Below the pieces are notes generated by a model. That model worked only from the letters and a program-made list of their open reading frames with translations. It was not told the origin of the DNA and did not search any database. Positions 1 to 10,812 of a stretch of DNA of 64,000 nt are shown here, piece after piece (positions within the stretch are counted from its first letter, which is position 1; each line of letters begins with the position of its first letter). This DNA is from Asparagus officinalis. Taxonomy: Eukaryota; Streptophyta; Magnoliopsida; Asparagales; Asparagaceae. Both the position numbers and the translations under genes were made by a program. The DNA lies in NCBI RefSeq assembly GCF_001876935.1, contig NC_033803.1, positions 31,153,358-31,217,357 of the forward strand, in the 5' to 3' direction.

Positions 1-467
1 AAACCCTAATACAATTATTAGAATTTCTCTTGATCACTTCTCTCTGAGATCCCCATGTTTAGAACCCTAAAACAATCCTATTTATATGTGTGCAAACGTG
101 GATGGCAATCTTGTAAATAAACAAGCCCAAAAGAAAGAGGAGTCCCTGTCAGAACAGAATCCAAAACGAAACAGGAAACCCAGAAATCGCGATCCGGTCG
201 ACCGCCAGGCTTGGTCCGGTCGACCGGCAAGAGAGTTTTCTCAAACCCTGCATCGTGCGGGTTTTCCGGTCGACCGGTATGCGTGCTGCGGTCGACCGGC
301 CAGAGATGTGCCAGTTTACCCTGTTCTTTTGCGTTTCACTCCTGTTGACTTCTTTCGTCGTCTTCTTTGGCATCATCCATGCTCCTATTCCCAAGATATG
401 AGAATCTTCTATCCTCAAGCTCCCATGAGGATCGCTAAGCTCCTGAAGAGAAGATACACCCGTATCA
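1..467 (-). repeat. 3' LTR of element A (partial at window edge)
   Basis: It matches the LTR at 2332-3002, for example the shared leader AAACCCTAATACAATTATTA and the shared terminal CCCGTATCA. Four perfect CGGTCGACCG palindromes start at 195, 217, 267 and 289. The start of the repeat lies outside the window. Confidence 0.9.
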
Positions 468-469
468 TG

Positions 470-481
470 GGTCCCCCTTTA
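470..481 (-). other. Polypurine tract of element A
   Basis: On the minus strand AAAGGGGGACC lies two bases before the 3' LTR, the expected position for the plus-strand primer of reverse transcription. Confidence 0.8.
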
Positions 482-503
482 GGAACTTGAAGTCCCGTTC
501 AAG

Positions 504-1181
504 TTAGAACTGAAACTGAGGGAACTCGCGAGCCCCTCCTCCTTTTCTGAACCACCTGGCCTTGCTAGGAATCTGATCTCGACGTCCGATCGGAAATAAC
601 TCATTCATCCCGCGTCTCGTCGTAGTCACTTCTTGCTCCAAGTTGCAATCCTTAATCGATGGCTTTTCTGGAAGTCTAATGCACAGCGAGACAAACTTCT
701 TGCTTGCATTCACTAACCTCTTCGCTCGCGTCACCATTCCCAAGCTTATCTCCCTCGGAAGAGATGCCGAACGAAATATGAACTTTTCACTACCCTTGGT
801 GAATGTATACTTCTGAGCCCGCCTCTCGTAGATCACATATCTATCCCATAAGTACAGATTGCCCAGTATAATCTGACAAACATCCAATGGAACTACGTCG
901 CATGTGACCTCGTCAATATACGACTCATGGAGCGCAAATCTTACAGTGCATTGATCAACTACACATAGCTTCTCCTCCTTCTGAATCCACCCCAATGGAT
1001 AGGGCTTCGGATGCTTGACCGTCTTCAGACCCAGCTTCTGAACCAAAGCTTCGGATATCAAATTCTTCTCGCTGCCCGGATCAACTATGGCATCAACTAA
1101 ACTGGTCTTCACTTGCAACTTAAGAACAAAGAGCTGCTCTCTCGGGTCGTCGTCCTCTTTCGTGGCCTGTTTCCCCATCAT
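504..1181 (-). CDS. Retroviral-type aspartic protease, element A
   Basis: A 225-codon frame. The retropepsin core lies in the first ~100 residues: an active-site-like loop V-D-P-G-S at about residues 34-38, then the family pattern KNLIS..LVQKLGL, KPYPLGW and the flap/second half VTCDVVPL...ILGNLYL. The usual D-S/T-G triad reads D-P-G here; I cannot tell whether this is a family feature or a defect. The ATG overlaps the gag stop codon (ATGATG), so translation coupling or a frameshift would be needed to express it after gag. The tail shows remnants of a linker and then ends close to the polypurine tract, with no polymerase. An intact frame in an otherwise damaged element suggests recent activity. 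Confidence 0.75.
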   Translation of the reverse strand: MMGKQATKEDDDPREQLFVLKLQVKTSLVDAIVDPGSEKNLISEALVQKLGLKTVKHPKPYPLGWIQKEEKLCVVDQCTVRFALHESYIDEVTCDVVPLDVCQIILGNLYLWDRYVIYERRAQKYTFTKGSEKFIFRSASLPREISLGMVTRAKRLVNASKKFVSLCIRLPEKPSIKDCNLEQEVTTTRRGMNELFPIGRRDQIPSKARWFRKGGGAREFPQFQF

Positions 1182-2203
1182 AAGATTGGACTGCTATTAG
1201 GCTCTGTCATCCCCGGGACTTCTTTCGGACCTTGAGCTATCATGTATGCCTTTTTCTCCTCCTTCTTCTTCAACCCTCTTGGTTTGAGATGAGGATACTT
1301 CTCCCAGCACCGATCAGCTTCGTGTCCTATCTTCTCGCAGTGACTACAAATCAGCCCTGTTTTCCCTGGATCACCCTTCTTCTTCTCCTCCTTGAACTGA
1401 GAACCACTAGACTCGCCTCCAACTTGTTTTGCATCCCCCTTTGCTTCGTTGCTCTTCTTTTGCTTGCCCTCAATGGCAATGGCCTTCACGCTCGCATCTG
1501 CAATAGTCTCGACCGTGAATAACCTCATCTCCTTTCGGATGTAATCGCTCAATCCCGCCATATATTTCATGAACACGGAATATTCCTCTGTCGCAACGTT
1601 AAGAACCATTGCCTGTTGTTGGAAATCCGTAGTGTATTCTTGAACGGTTTGATTGACCCTTTGGCGCAAGCCATACCACTTGTACCAACGCTCCTCAAAG
1701 AATCCCACCGGATAGAACTGTTTCCTAAGTAGCTCCTTGAACTTGTTCCACGACACCACATTCTTCTCCTACTTGCAATAGGATTTCCACCACGTCAACG
1801 CGTGCCCTGAAAGCTTCAATATCGCGAACACTATCTTCTCTTTTGACGAATAGCCATAAAGAGTAAAATACATCTCCATCCGCTCGATCCAGTCATTAAG
1901 CCTCTCGACGTTAACACTCCTATCATAAATAGGAATCTCTACTCTGAAATCAATCTTTAGATTCTGGTAAGAATTCTTACCCCCTTGATGCGGTGCAGCC
2001 TTGACGGTCTAGTCCTCCTCATCGGAGCCTGAAAGCTCGCTCTCTCCACCGGACTCTATAGGTTTCTTCTTAGACCTAGAAGAAGATTCCCCCTTTTCGT
2101 TCCCTCCTTGGATGAGACCGACGAGTTTTGTGAGCGTCGACCCTATCGTCTCGATCTGCTTCTCTAATGCATCAATCCTCGCTGAATTATCTCCTTCAGC
2201 CAT
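1178..2203 (-). pseudogene. gag polyprotein of element A, two in-frame stops
   Basis: One reading frame runs from an ATG at 2203 to a TGA at 1178, interrupted by TAG at about 2010 and about 1770. In order: an N-terminal coiled-coil-like and acidic Ser-rich segment; a retrotransposon gag (capsid) domain with the hallmarks W-I-E-R-M-E-M-Y-F, LSGHALTWW and WNKFKELLRKQFYP...; a lysine-rich linker; and one CCHC zinc knuckle, C-SH-C-EKIG-H-EADR-C. Gag packages the element RNA into virus-like particles in the cytoplasm. Apart from the two stops the frame is well kept, so it was probably functional recently. Confidence 0.85.
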
Positions 2204-2316
2204 CTTCTCCTTCCTTAAATCCTGGACTCATTCCAATGAAATAAGGATCTCGCCAAGCTTCTTGTATTAGGACCGAGTAAGGACCATACACAGGATGCCC
2301 CTTCACCGGATCTGAT

Positions 2317-2329
2317 GCTCTGATACCAA
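2317..2329 (-). other. Primer binding site (tRNA-iMet) of element A
   Basis: The minus strand reads TTGGTATCAGAGC two bases inside the 5' LTR. This is the standard initiator-methionine tRNA primer site of plant LTR elements and fixes the element orientation. Confidence 0.9.
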
Positions 2330-2331
2330 CT

Positions 2332-3002
2332 TGATACGAGTTATCATGCGAACACCCTTTGGTCGTGGAATTACCAAAAGGTGGGTTGAGAAGAGGATGA
2401 CCAAAACACAAGAACAATTCAGTATGGCGAAGAAAAATACCTTCTCTAGATTATGAGTATGAAAAGATTACAATCCCTCTCTCACAATCTCACTAGAATC
2501 GAGAACAACCTCTCAACTCTCTCTCTAAACCCTAATACAATTATTAGAATTTCTCTCTCCCTAAGGTCTCCCTAAGGTGTCCCTTGTGAAACCCTACAAT
2601 AACCTATTTATATCAAGTACAACGTGGGTGGTAATCTTGTAAATAAACAAGCCCAAAAGAAAGAGGAGTCCCTGTCAGAACAGAATCCAAAACGAAACAG
2701 AAAACCCAGAATTCACGATCCGGTCGACCGCCAAGCATGGTCCGGTCGACCGGCCAGAGAACTTTCTGTTCCCTGTGCCCTGCAGGGTTGTCCGGTCGAC
2801 TGGCATGTGTGTCACGTTCGACCGGACAGAGAACTGCCAGTTTACCCTATTCTTCTGTGTTTCGCTCCTTCCGACTTATTTCGCCGTCTTCTTTGGCTCC
2901 AACCACGACTCTATTCTCAAGATACCATAAGAATCATCTATCCTCAAGCTCCCATAAGGATCACTAAGCTCCCGAAACAGGGAAGAAGATACACCCGTAT
3001 CA
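2332..3002 (-). repeat. 5' LTR of element A (671 bp)
   Basis: The ends form an inverted repeat, TGATACG...CGTATCA. A TATA box (minus strand GATATAAATAGG) lies near 2601-2612. Palindromes lie about 110-215 bp upstream of it in U3: perfect CGGTCGACCG at 2721 and 2743, and one-base variants at 2793 and 2815. The 22-bp spacing within each pair is the same as in the other LTR. Confidence 0.9.
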
Positions 3003-3945
3003 AAAATTGACCTTATCCATATCTAACTTATCTCATGCTGAAGATAATGCCATGTTAGAAGTAGAAACTATTAGAAATGAGTTTAATTCTTTTAGAAATG
3101 ATCATGTTTCATCTACTTCTATTTCCAATACATGTATGCAAAATGATGAGTTGAGTCAAGTTAAACATCGCATATCTTGTTTAGATTCAACCTTGAAAAC
3201 ATGTATAGTAAATCATGATAAGCTTATGAATATGTGTGCTTAGTCTCATGCTACTACACCTAAATATATCACACATCATGCACACATGTATAGCAAAATT
3301 CACAAGTGTTCTATTTGCGGCCGAAAAGGCCATTTAGCTAATTTTTTCTATGATGCACACAAGCCTAAGAATGTTAATGCTCCTTGTGCATCTCATGTAG
3401 CTTCATCATCATGTGCACTTACACATTCACATGCTCATTCTCACAAAGTTCATCATAAGCATGCTAGTGTGTTCAAGTGTGATCATTGTGGTCGTTTTGG
3501 TCATTTGGCCGAACATTGTTTTGATTTAAAAAGAAAATCAATTTTGCCAAATGTTTCTAGTAGACCACATGTTTTTAAATGTGATGTTTGTGGTAGGTTT
3601 GGACATCTTGCAAAATTTTATTATGATATGCAAAAAACTTCTAAGTTGCAATATGTTCGAAATAGACCATTGTTTAATGATGTTTCTCATTTGCGAAATA
3701 ATTTAAAAGAAAAATCTTTATTTGCAAATGATTCCCGTGCACGCCCACTTGGTCAACACAAATCATTTAACCCTCTTCATTGCACCTATTGCAATCGGAA
3801 AGGTCATGTGTATAATTTTTGTTTTGACCGTGTTAGTGCACCACATGTGCCCAAGAGGGGTCATAACCCTAGGGCTTTGAGCTTTATTGAAAGGGGTCAT
3901 GTCCCTAAACAATCCGGCACCAAGAAAGCTTGGGTGCCAAAATGA
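3003..3945 (+). pseudogene. B1 gag, C-terminal part with four CCHC knuckles
   Basis: This is the 3' part of a copia-type gag, cut at its left end by element A. It holds the end of a coiled-coil region (3003-3240, in-frame stop near 3241) and then four zinc knuckles (3300-3830). Knuckle 1 has its last Cys replaced by Phe and knuckle 3 by Tyr; knuckles 2 and 4 are intact. It ends in the G-T-K-x-x-W-V-P-K motif that in Ty1/copia elements joins gag to protease. No protease, integrase or RT follows. Closest relatives in the window are B2 (about 20,480-21,460) and B3 (52,125-53,192). Confidence 0.8.
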
Positions 3946-4969
3946 TCTTTAAACCAAGAATTGTAGTGTTTTTATTTTTCTTTTTCTTGGTTTTAAAAAA
4001 TTATACTTTAAACTTTTGAACATGAAAACAATTCTTTTTATTAATTAAATTCTTTTGTTTTCATGATTGTTGGTTTTGTTTTGATGAGAGGTTTGTATTT
4101 ATATACCCCCCCTCTCCCCGAATTTATTGGGTGTTTATTTCCAAACCTTGTTTACTGGGTGCTAAAAATATTTATATGGATTGAAACAAGCTCAAGAGCT
4201 TGATATGACTGCCTCTCTCAGTTGTGAAAATCAATGATGATTTGGTTTATACTTTTAAAGATGATTTCCTTCTTATCCATAGTTCATAATTCTTATACGT
4301 TTTGTAATCTTATTTTTTGAACTATGAAAATTTTGTTTTGATTTGTTCTTTTGAATTCATTATATAGCGCAAATAGATAATTCAAATTTCAAATATGTTT
4401 TATAATGTATTCTATGAGTGGTTTGATCAAGTTCTTCAAAGAAAATTTTCTTTATTGATCAAACATCATTTTTGGGCTTAAAATTTGATTTATGATTTTA
4501 TTTGGTTGATTTGTTTTCATTTGAAAACTTTTTGCATGATTCTCATGTTCCCTTTCTTTTGATTTCATAAATCTACTTTTATACATGATTTTTATGTTCT
4601 TTGATTTGAGACACTATTTTCATATTGATATATTTATATGTGTTCTCATTATCTTTTTGTATGTGAGTGATGTTTAACATATTTTTATCTATGCTTGCTC
4701 ACATATATTTGCCTTGATCTTTATTGTATATTTTCCATAAGGTATTTTGATAGTGGGAGCAATCCCTATACTTGTTTTATACTCACCCATGCTCATATGT
4801 AGGGGAAGCTTTCGCTCTCTTCATTCTTGGTGTTTTCCCCTTTTTGATGTTATCAAAGGGGGAGAAATATTGTGAGTATATTCTTTCTTGTTTATATGCA
4901 TGATATATTATTATTTGTATATTCATTTCCTTTCATGCATATATCTTTTTTTTTAAATTATTTGTCATC
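3946..4969 (+). other. B1 internal 3' untranslated region, no gene
   Basis: AT-rich sequence without a convincing frame, colinear with 21,461-22,306 of B2 and with the reverse of 51,000-52,120 of B3. It carries the same phrases in all copies, for example short GGGGGAG... runs around AGCTTTCGCTCTCTT, which look like spare polypurine-like tracts. Confidence 0.7.
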
Positions 4970-4971
4970 AT

Positions 4972-4986
4972 CAAAAAGGGGGAGAT
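4972..4986 (+). other. Polypurine tract of B1
   Basis: AAAAAGGGGGAGAT lies directly before the LTR start TGTTGGCC, identical to the B2 site at 22,307-22,320. Confidence 0.85.
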
Positions 4987-5515
4987 TGTTGGCCTTCTTG
5001 TTTTGATGATGATTTACAAACAATTTACATCTAATATTGTTTATTTAGTGTTTATGTTTTATATTTATTCTAGGCAAACAATATGTTAGAGGATGGATGG
5101 AATTAAGCTTTCACGATCATATCCAATAGAGGTTGGCGGATATAGTGGTTGAAGCAATACAATTCAAGTTAAAGATTCAAGTTCAAGCTTCATCCGCAAG
5201 TGTACCAATATAGAGCTTCGTTGAAGATTACTAGCTTGGGTAAATTTAGTTTTAGGTTTTATATTATGTGTGTTAGTACTTTAAGCTCAATCATATACAC
5301 ACATACACGCTTTGGTTTTGTATATACATAGTTATATATATATACATATATATATACATATATGTTTTGGTTTGATAGTTTTTAAGTTTTAATATGAAAC
5401 AATTGAATATAATTAGAAAACATATTTTTGTTTCATACTTACATGCATATATATGATTTCATCAATATCAATTTTATTTAGTTCAATAAAATCATATTTT
5501 AGTACATTATATGTG
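4987..5515 (+). repeat. B1 3' LTR, first segment
   Basis: Starts TGTTGGCCTTCTTGTTTTGA like the B2 LTRs. It is interrupted at 5516 by C1; the last five bases, ATGTG, are repeated at 15,861-15,865 as the target duplication. It contains TATA/CATA microsatellite runs near 5330-5360. Confidence 0.9.
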
Positions 5516-7978
5516 TGTAAAACCTCAATAATTTATGAATAATATAATTAATATGTGATAAATTATGATATATGGATATTTAGTATGATAAATATCATTA
5601 AATGATATATGAGTATAATACCATGTGTTTTGAGTATGAACGAGTTCATACATGTGAGAAAAAAGAGTCGAAACATGCACAAATAACCAAACTTATGCGG
5701 AGCTGGAAAATTCCAGTCTGGTCGACCGTCATGGTCGACCGCGAAACCTGTAGTTTGTTTTTCTCCTATTTTGAGTTGGTTTCCGATTTCTAAACCCATA
5801 TTCATTTTCTCCTGATATATATATATAAGTTTTTCACGTTTTTCTCAGTCTTCCTAAGAACCCTAACAACCACCAAACCCCCCAAACCCTAGTTTGATTT
5901 CTTGGAGAAGATTGGAGGCTTTCTAGTTGGGTTTTTTTTGTTGATTTTCGGCTTTTGGAGTGGAGATCTCTTTCGACGTTGCATCAAAACGTTTTTCCTA
6001 CAACCCCAGGCGAGTATCATCTCTACTAATCCCCCTCCTAGTTTTTAAAACATTTTTAAAGAGATTTAAACATGTTTTGTAGAGCCTAAACGAATAGATT
6101 CTATATAAAAGACAACTCTTTTGTATTATATGTATAAAAATCAGGTCTTTTCATGCTAAAAAGGTTGAGAACGTTTTTTTAGATGTGATTTAGATCTGAT
6201 GATGATTTTAAAACATGGTTAATCTAAAGAAAGAGGTTTGATTCGTTGTTTTGAGCTTTTATGCATGTTTTAGGGTTTTGAATACAAATCTAATGCATAA
6301 AATTATGGTTATATATGTTGAGTTATTTTCAGATGTTCATATTTGCTGTGGCATGTTTGCATACAAATTTTATGAAGTTTTAGACATGTTTATATTGAGG
6401 AAACACGACATGATCACGATACATACAACCAGTTTGGAAAACTAGAATCAGGGTTCACGGTCGACCGTCACGGTCGAACGCGTGCAGGTCAAAGACCTGG
6501 GTAGTCTCAGGAGCCCGTCGCGGTCAACCGTCAATGGTCGACCACCACGGTCGACCGCCAGTCTGTTTTGGCTGTGCATGTTTATATGGCTTGGTTTTGG
6601 TTTGTCGAGCAGATTTCTCGATCTAATAATGATAGACTATTATGTTATTGATTGTTTAACACCTGGGATGATGGTGAACTTCAGATGAGGACACGCACAC
6701 CGAGATTTGTGCATGTATACTAGGTTGTGTTAGATTGACACACTTTCAACATGAGTTAAACTGATAAACACATATGAATAGTGTTGTTTTAGACGTATCC
6801 GGAAATAGGGAGATAAAACTTATTTGCCACAGAAGATTGAGTAAGAGTATTATAAAAGTATCATTATTACACGTATTCGGAATAGGACAATAATAATCCT
6901 ATTGCCGCAGAACGATTGAGTAAAAGTATTACAAAAGTATCGTTATTACACGTATCCGGAATAGGGAGATAATAAAATCTATTGTCGCAGAGCGATTGAG
7001 TAAGAGCATTACAAGAGTATCGCTATAGCACAAGATGATGTACACATAGATATTTGATCAGTTATAAGTTTCACTTTCATGATATATTACCCGTGAGTAG
7101 GGTATTTATTTTAAAATTTTGGCACACCCGTTATGGGCGGTAGTTCATTTTGATTTGGTTGACATCCTCTTATATTAGAGCAGGCTACTCGGATGTACTT
7201 CGAGATGAGATATTTATTCTTTATGTTGGAGATTAAACTATGTTTCCTTAACTATTTGTTTTTCATTCATAGAGAGCTATATGAATGATTTGATATATGT
7301 ATGTACTAACTCTATTTTCTTATATACTCCTACCCCTTCCCCTGGGGAAAGGTAGTGATGATCTCGCTAGCGCTTTGACGTTTGTTGTTTCCCCCCTCTT
7401 TTCAGGCAGCGAGTCCGGCGCACAGAGAGTCGCAGGTTGATGGGACATCTTAGTTGTCCGTTTAGCTATTTACTATATTTGGTAGTTATTACAAAACTCC
7501 ACATGTAGTTGATTATTTCCAGACTCTAGATTTGTATTTTATTTCTTAGAGTTGAGAGCTATTGTGAGACTATGGTTATTTGACTCATTGTATTTGAGAT
7601 TCAGTTCAGACTCAGCTATGGTTATTTGACTCATTGTATTTGAGATTCAGTTCAGACTCAGAGATATATCTTTTTCATTCCAGTTGGGCTCATTATTAAT
7701 ATATCTTATGCTTGATTCAGTTCAGACTCAGAGATATATCTTTTTCATTCCAGTTGGGCTCATTATTAATATATCTTATGCTTTTTCTGTGTATATTTTC
7801 AGTGTTGCTCTATTTCGATTATTTACCTGTCTGTACCTTCATATATTTATTGTTTTCACTAGAGAGAAAACGATTGTGATGGTGAAACATGTCGTAGCAT
7901 GTTGTTTGGTGCTTGGCAGGTTTGATAATCTGGGTTTTACCTGGGACTGCAGCCTTATGTGAACCCTGGGGCGTCACA
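5516..7978 (+). repeat. C1 5' LTR (2,463 bp)
   Basis: Begins TGTAAAACC and ends GGCGTCACA. It has two clusters of the CGGTCGACCG motif: a pair at 5719 and 5732 (13-bp period) ~80 bp upstream of a TATA-like run (5815-5826), and a second cluster at 6460-6557. A ~79-bp tandem repeat occupies 6790-7025. Exact duplications of 46 bp (7570-7661) and 70 bp (7644-7783) are absent from the 3' LTR. Confidence 0.9.
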
Positions 7979-7980
7979 GT

Positions 7981-7992
7981 TGGTATCAGAGC
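7981..7992 (+). other. C1 primer binding site (tRNA-iMet)
   Basis: TGGTATCAGAGC two bases after the LTR end CACA. Confidence 0.9.
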
Positions 7993-8269
7993 CCTAGTTC
8001 TAATATCCTTAGGATCATTCCTATGTCATATCGTGGAGTTAGGATAGAGTTTCCTAGGGATCATGTACACAGTCCGCTAGGAATCCCTAGTCTGAGTGAG
8101 GGCGTATTATATATATGTACGCGGAAAATCTGCAATTTTTTTTTATGAACTATTTGATTGACTAATAAAGCATGATATGAGATATATGTGATACGATTTA
8201 CTTATATGTTATATGCTTCATGCTTGAGATCCTATTTACTGCGTAATAATCTTTACTTTGGAATTATAG
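7993..8269 (+). other. C1 leader between primer site and gag, no gene
   Basis: Untranslated leader; the only candidate start for gag is the ATG at 8270. Nothing else is seen. Confidence 0.6.
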
Positions 8270-9465
8270 ATGTCAGGAAGAGGCCGTGGACGCTGAGTTA
8301 CTCGTGCTCAGGGAGTTGAGCTGGAAGATAGGGAGCCCGAGCCACAGCAGGCTCCGCAGTACTTAGTGGATCTCATAGCACCATTGGTAGCTCGTATGGT
8401 GGCTATTGAGGAGCAGTTAGCAGCCCAGGTTCATCAAGAACCTTCCGTTCATGAAGAGGCACCCATTCAGGAGTCATCTATTCGGGAGGAAATACCAAAG
8501 AGGGCACCAGTGGTCCCACCGACACCACCAGTTGATAACGGAGCAGCTGATCAGGAGGCTTGGCTTTGCTTAGTTAAGAGGTATCAGAAGTTGAAAGCAC
8601 CAGAGTTCCACGGTTCGACGGATTCCATTGCTGCACACAAGTGGAAAGAGGATGTGAGTAACATCTTGGATATGCTGAATGTTAATTCGGTGCAGAAGCA
8701 GAGGCTAGTGGCTTTCAGCCTCAATGGCGATGCGGGAGGATGGTATCGACTTTGTTTCACCCAGAGCAAAGGATGACGATTTCATAGGAGACCTTTATAT
8801 ATCTGTTTGATGAGCAGTATGTTTTAGCTTCAGCGAACGCCGGAAAAGAGTTAGAGCTAGCTCGGTTAGAGCAGGGAGATATATCTGTCATGGACTTTGA
8901 GAGTAAGTTCATGTCATTGCTTAGATTCACCGGTATGTGGCACACAGAGGAGCGACAGGGTCAGATGTTTCTGATGGGACTTCGTCCAGGGTTACGTCGG
9001 TATATAGTATCTCGGAGATTTCGGTCAGTGCGGGAGGTGGCAGATGCTGCCATGGCTCAGGAGACGGATACAGCCATATTCAACAAGGGCAAGGAAAATG
9101 GAAAGTCAGGACAGTCCGAGGACAAAGGAAAAGGAAAGAGACCATTTGGAGGCTCAGGAGGACCCCAGCAGCAGGGTAAAGGTCCGCATCATCAGGGTCC
9201 TCACAAGAAGGGCCATCAGCAGGACCAGAGAGCGCAGCAGCAGCGTCGATTCTAGGGAGCTTGTTATAATTATAACAAGATTAGGCACCGAGCAGCCGAG
9301 TGCCGTAGCGCACCCGCAGCAGGCCAGTAGGGAGGGACTCAGCAGCATCAGTAGAACCGCGCTCAGGGATGCGGTCAGGGCCAACAGCTGAGGATTAAGG
9401 CACCTCTAGCAGTTCCGAGGATAGAGGGACAGGTTCGAGCGATCCAGGAGATACAGCAGAGGCAG
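8270..9465 (+). pseudogene. C1 gag
   Basis: ATG at 8270 followed by an R/G-rich start and an early TGA at 8294; then a 137-codon frame (8366-8776) with a Glu/Pro-rich N-terminus and the capsid signature (YQKLKAPEFHGSTD..., W-K-E-D-V). A frameshift lies between 8776 and 8890. The rest (8890-9255) has the second capsid half (FMSLLRFTGMW..RQGQMFLMGLRP) and a basic G/K/Q-rich linker. A degenerate zinc knuckle at 9262-9304 reads C-YN-Y-NKIR-H-RAAE-C, with the second Cys lost to Tyr and the Gly before His changed to Arg. More stops precede the protease. It would assemble the nucleocapsid if intact. Confidence 0.85.
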
Positions 9466-10812
9466 GTGGCACCATTCACTCCAGGCGATGCAGAGCAGCA
9501 GACCGGTAGAGTGTATGCAGTGGTTCCCCGCGATCATGGCGCGAGCGGAGCTGTGGTGGAAGGTATGTTCCGTGTGAACTCCTTTCCAGCACGTATACTT
9601 TTTGATTCTGGCGCTTCACATTCTTTTATCTCCTATGATTTTTCGATTAGACTTTGGTTTGTAGCTCAGCCGTTAGATTTCCCATTATCTGTATCTACTC
9701 CGTTGGGAGAGATATCTCTGTTAAAGAGTGTTTGTAGGAGATGCATCGTTAGCTTGGACGATTCTGAGTTCGCGATTGATTTGATCGTGTTACATATGTT
9801 TGAATTCGATGTGATTCTTGGTATGGATTGGCTATCTTCCTACCATGTGAGTATCGACTGTTTTACGAAAACAGTCAGTTTGAGAGCATATGATGGATCA
9901 GAGTTAGTGATAGCTACCTCCAGAGGCAACCAGTTTGCGGAGTCATTTCTGGCGTACGTAGAGGAGGCGATATTACAAGATCGGAGCGTAGATTTGAGTG
10001 AGATGCGATTAGTCTCAGATTACCAGGATGTCTTTCTGGACATACCAGGATTACCTCCGGTGAGAGAGATCGAGTTTTGCATAGAGTTGCAGCCAGGAAC
10101 CACACCGATTTCCAGAGCTCCTTATCGTATGCCGCCTGCTGAGATGAGGGAGCTACATATCCAGATCGATGAGTTGTTGTCTCAGGGCTTCATTCGACGG
10201 AGTCATTCTCCGTGGGGAGCACCGATCCTCTTTGTGAAGAAGAAGGACGGGAGTATGCGATTATGTATAGATTATCACGAGTTGAACAATGTCACTTTTC
10301 GTAACAGGTACCCATTACCGAGGATCGATGACTTATTCGACCAGTTACAGGGAGCACAGTGTTTCTCGAAGATAGATCTTCGTTCCGGTTATCATCAGTT
10401 ACGAGTTCGGAAGATGGATATTCCCAAGACCGCTTTCTTGACTCGATATGGGTCTTTTGAGTTTCTTGTCATGCCGTTTAAGCTGACCAATGCACTAGCA
10501 GTATTCATGGATTTGATGAATTGGGTTTTTCGTCCGTACTTGGACCAGTTTGTGATAGTCTTCATCGACGATATTCTTATCTACTCGAGGTCGGGGGCAG
10601 AGCACGAGCAGCATTTGAGGTTAGCATTGCAGATATTAATAGAGCACCAGTTGTATGCTAAGTTTAGCAAGTGTGAATTCTGGTTATCAGAGGTCAGATT
10701 TTTGGGCCTTGTTATTAGCCGGGAGGGCATTGCAGTGGATCCGGCTAAGGTAGAAGCCGTACTTGATTGGGAACCACCGAAGACAGTATTGCAGTGGATC
10801 CGGCTAAGGTAG
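9466..10812 (+). pseudogene. C1 pol, protease and reverse transcriptase
   Basis: A 448-codon open segment in the same frame as the second half of gag. Protease: catalytic motif D-S-G-A-S-H-S-F-I near 9604-9630 and the later VILGMDWL. RT: YRMPPAEMRELHIQIDELL, SPWGAPILFVKKKDGSMRLCIDY (hallmarks of domains 1-2), LRSGYHQ, and the catalytic F-I-D-D at 10,561-10,572. The conserved G-L-T-N-A-P reads K-L-T-N-A-L, a likely defect. The frame ends because a 59-bp segment is exactly duplicated (10,730-10,788 and 10,789-10,847), shifting the frame before the RNase H domain. Confidence 0.92.

Larger units (their letters stand above)
1..3002 (-). mobile_element. Element A: gag-protease-only Ty3/gypsy LTR element, 5' LTR at right, left LTR cut by window edge
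   Basis: On the minus strand the order is 5' LTR (2332-3002), iMet-type primer site (2317-2329), gag, protease, polypurine tract (470-481) and 3' LTR (1-467). Reverse transcriptase, RNase H and integrase are absent: the frame after the protease runs about 100 codons and stops 20 bp before the polypurine tract. This matches the architecture of terminal-repeat retrotransposons with a GAG domain (TR-GAG), which move using enzymes of partner elements. It lies inside the gag coding region of B1, because B1 coding sequence resumes directly after 3002. A simple internal deletion derivative of an autonomous gypsy element is the alternative. Confidence 0.85.

Noticed and set aside
195..298. Regularly spaced palindromes looking like a CRISPR array
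   Set aside because: Repeats are only 10 bp, spacers are not unique protospacer-like units, no cas genes exist, and the DNA is eukaryotic; they are LTR promoter motifs.
1232..1522. 96-codon Leu-rich plus-strand frame
   Set aside because: It lies antisense within gag of element A and reflects the reverse of Lys/Glu-rich codons.
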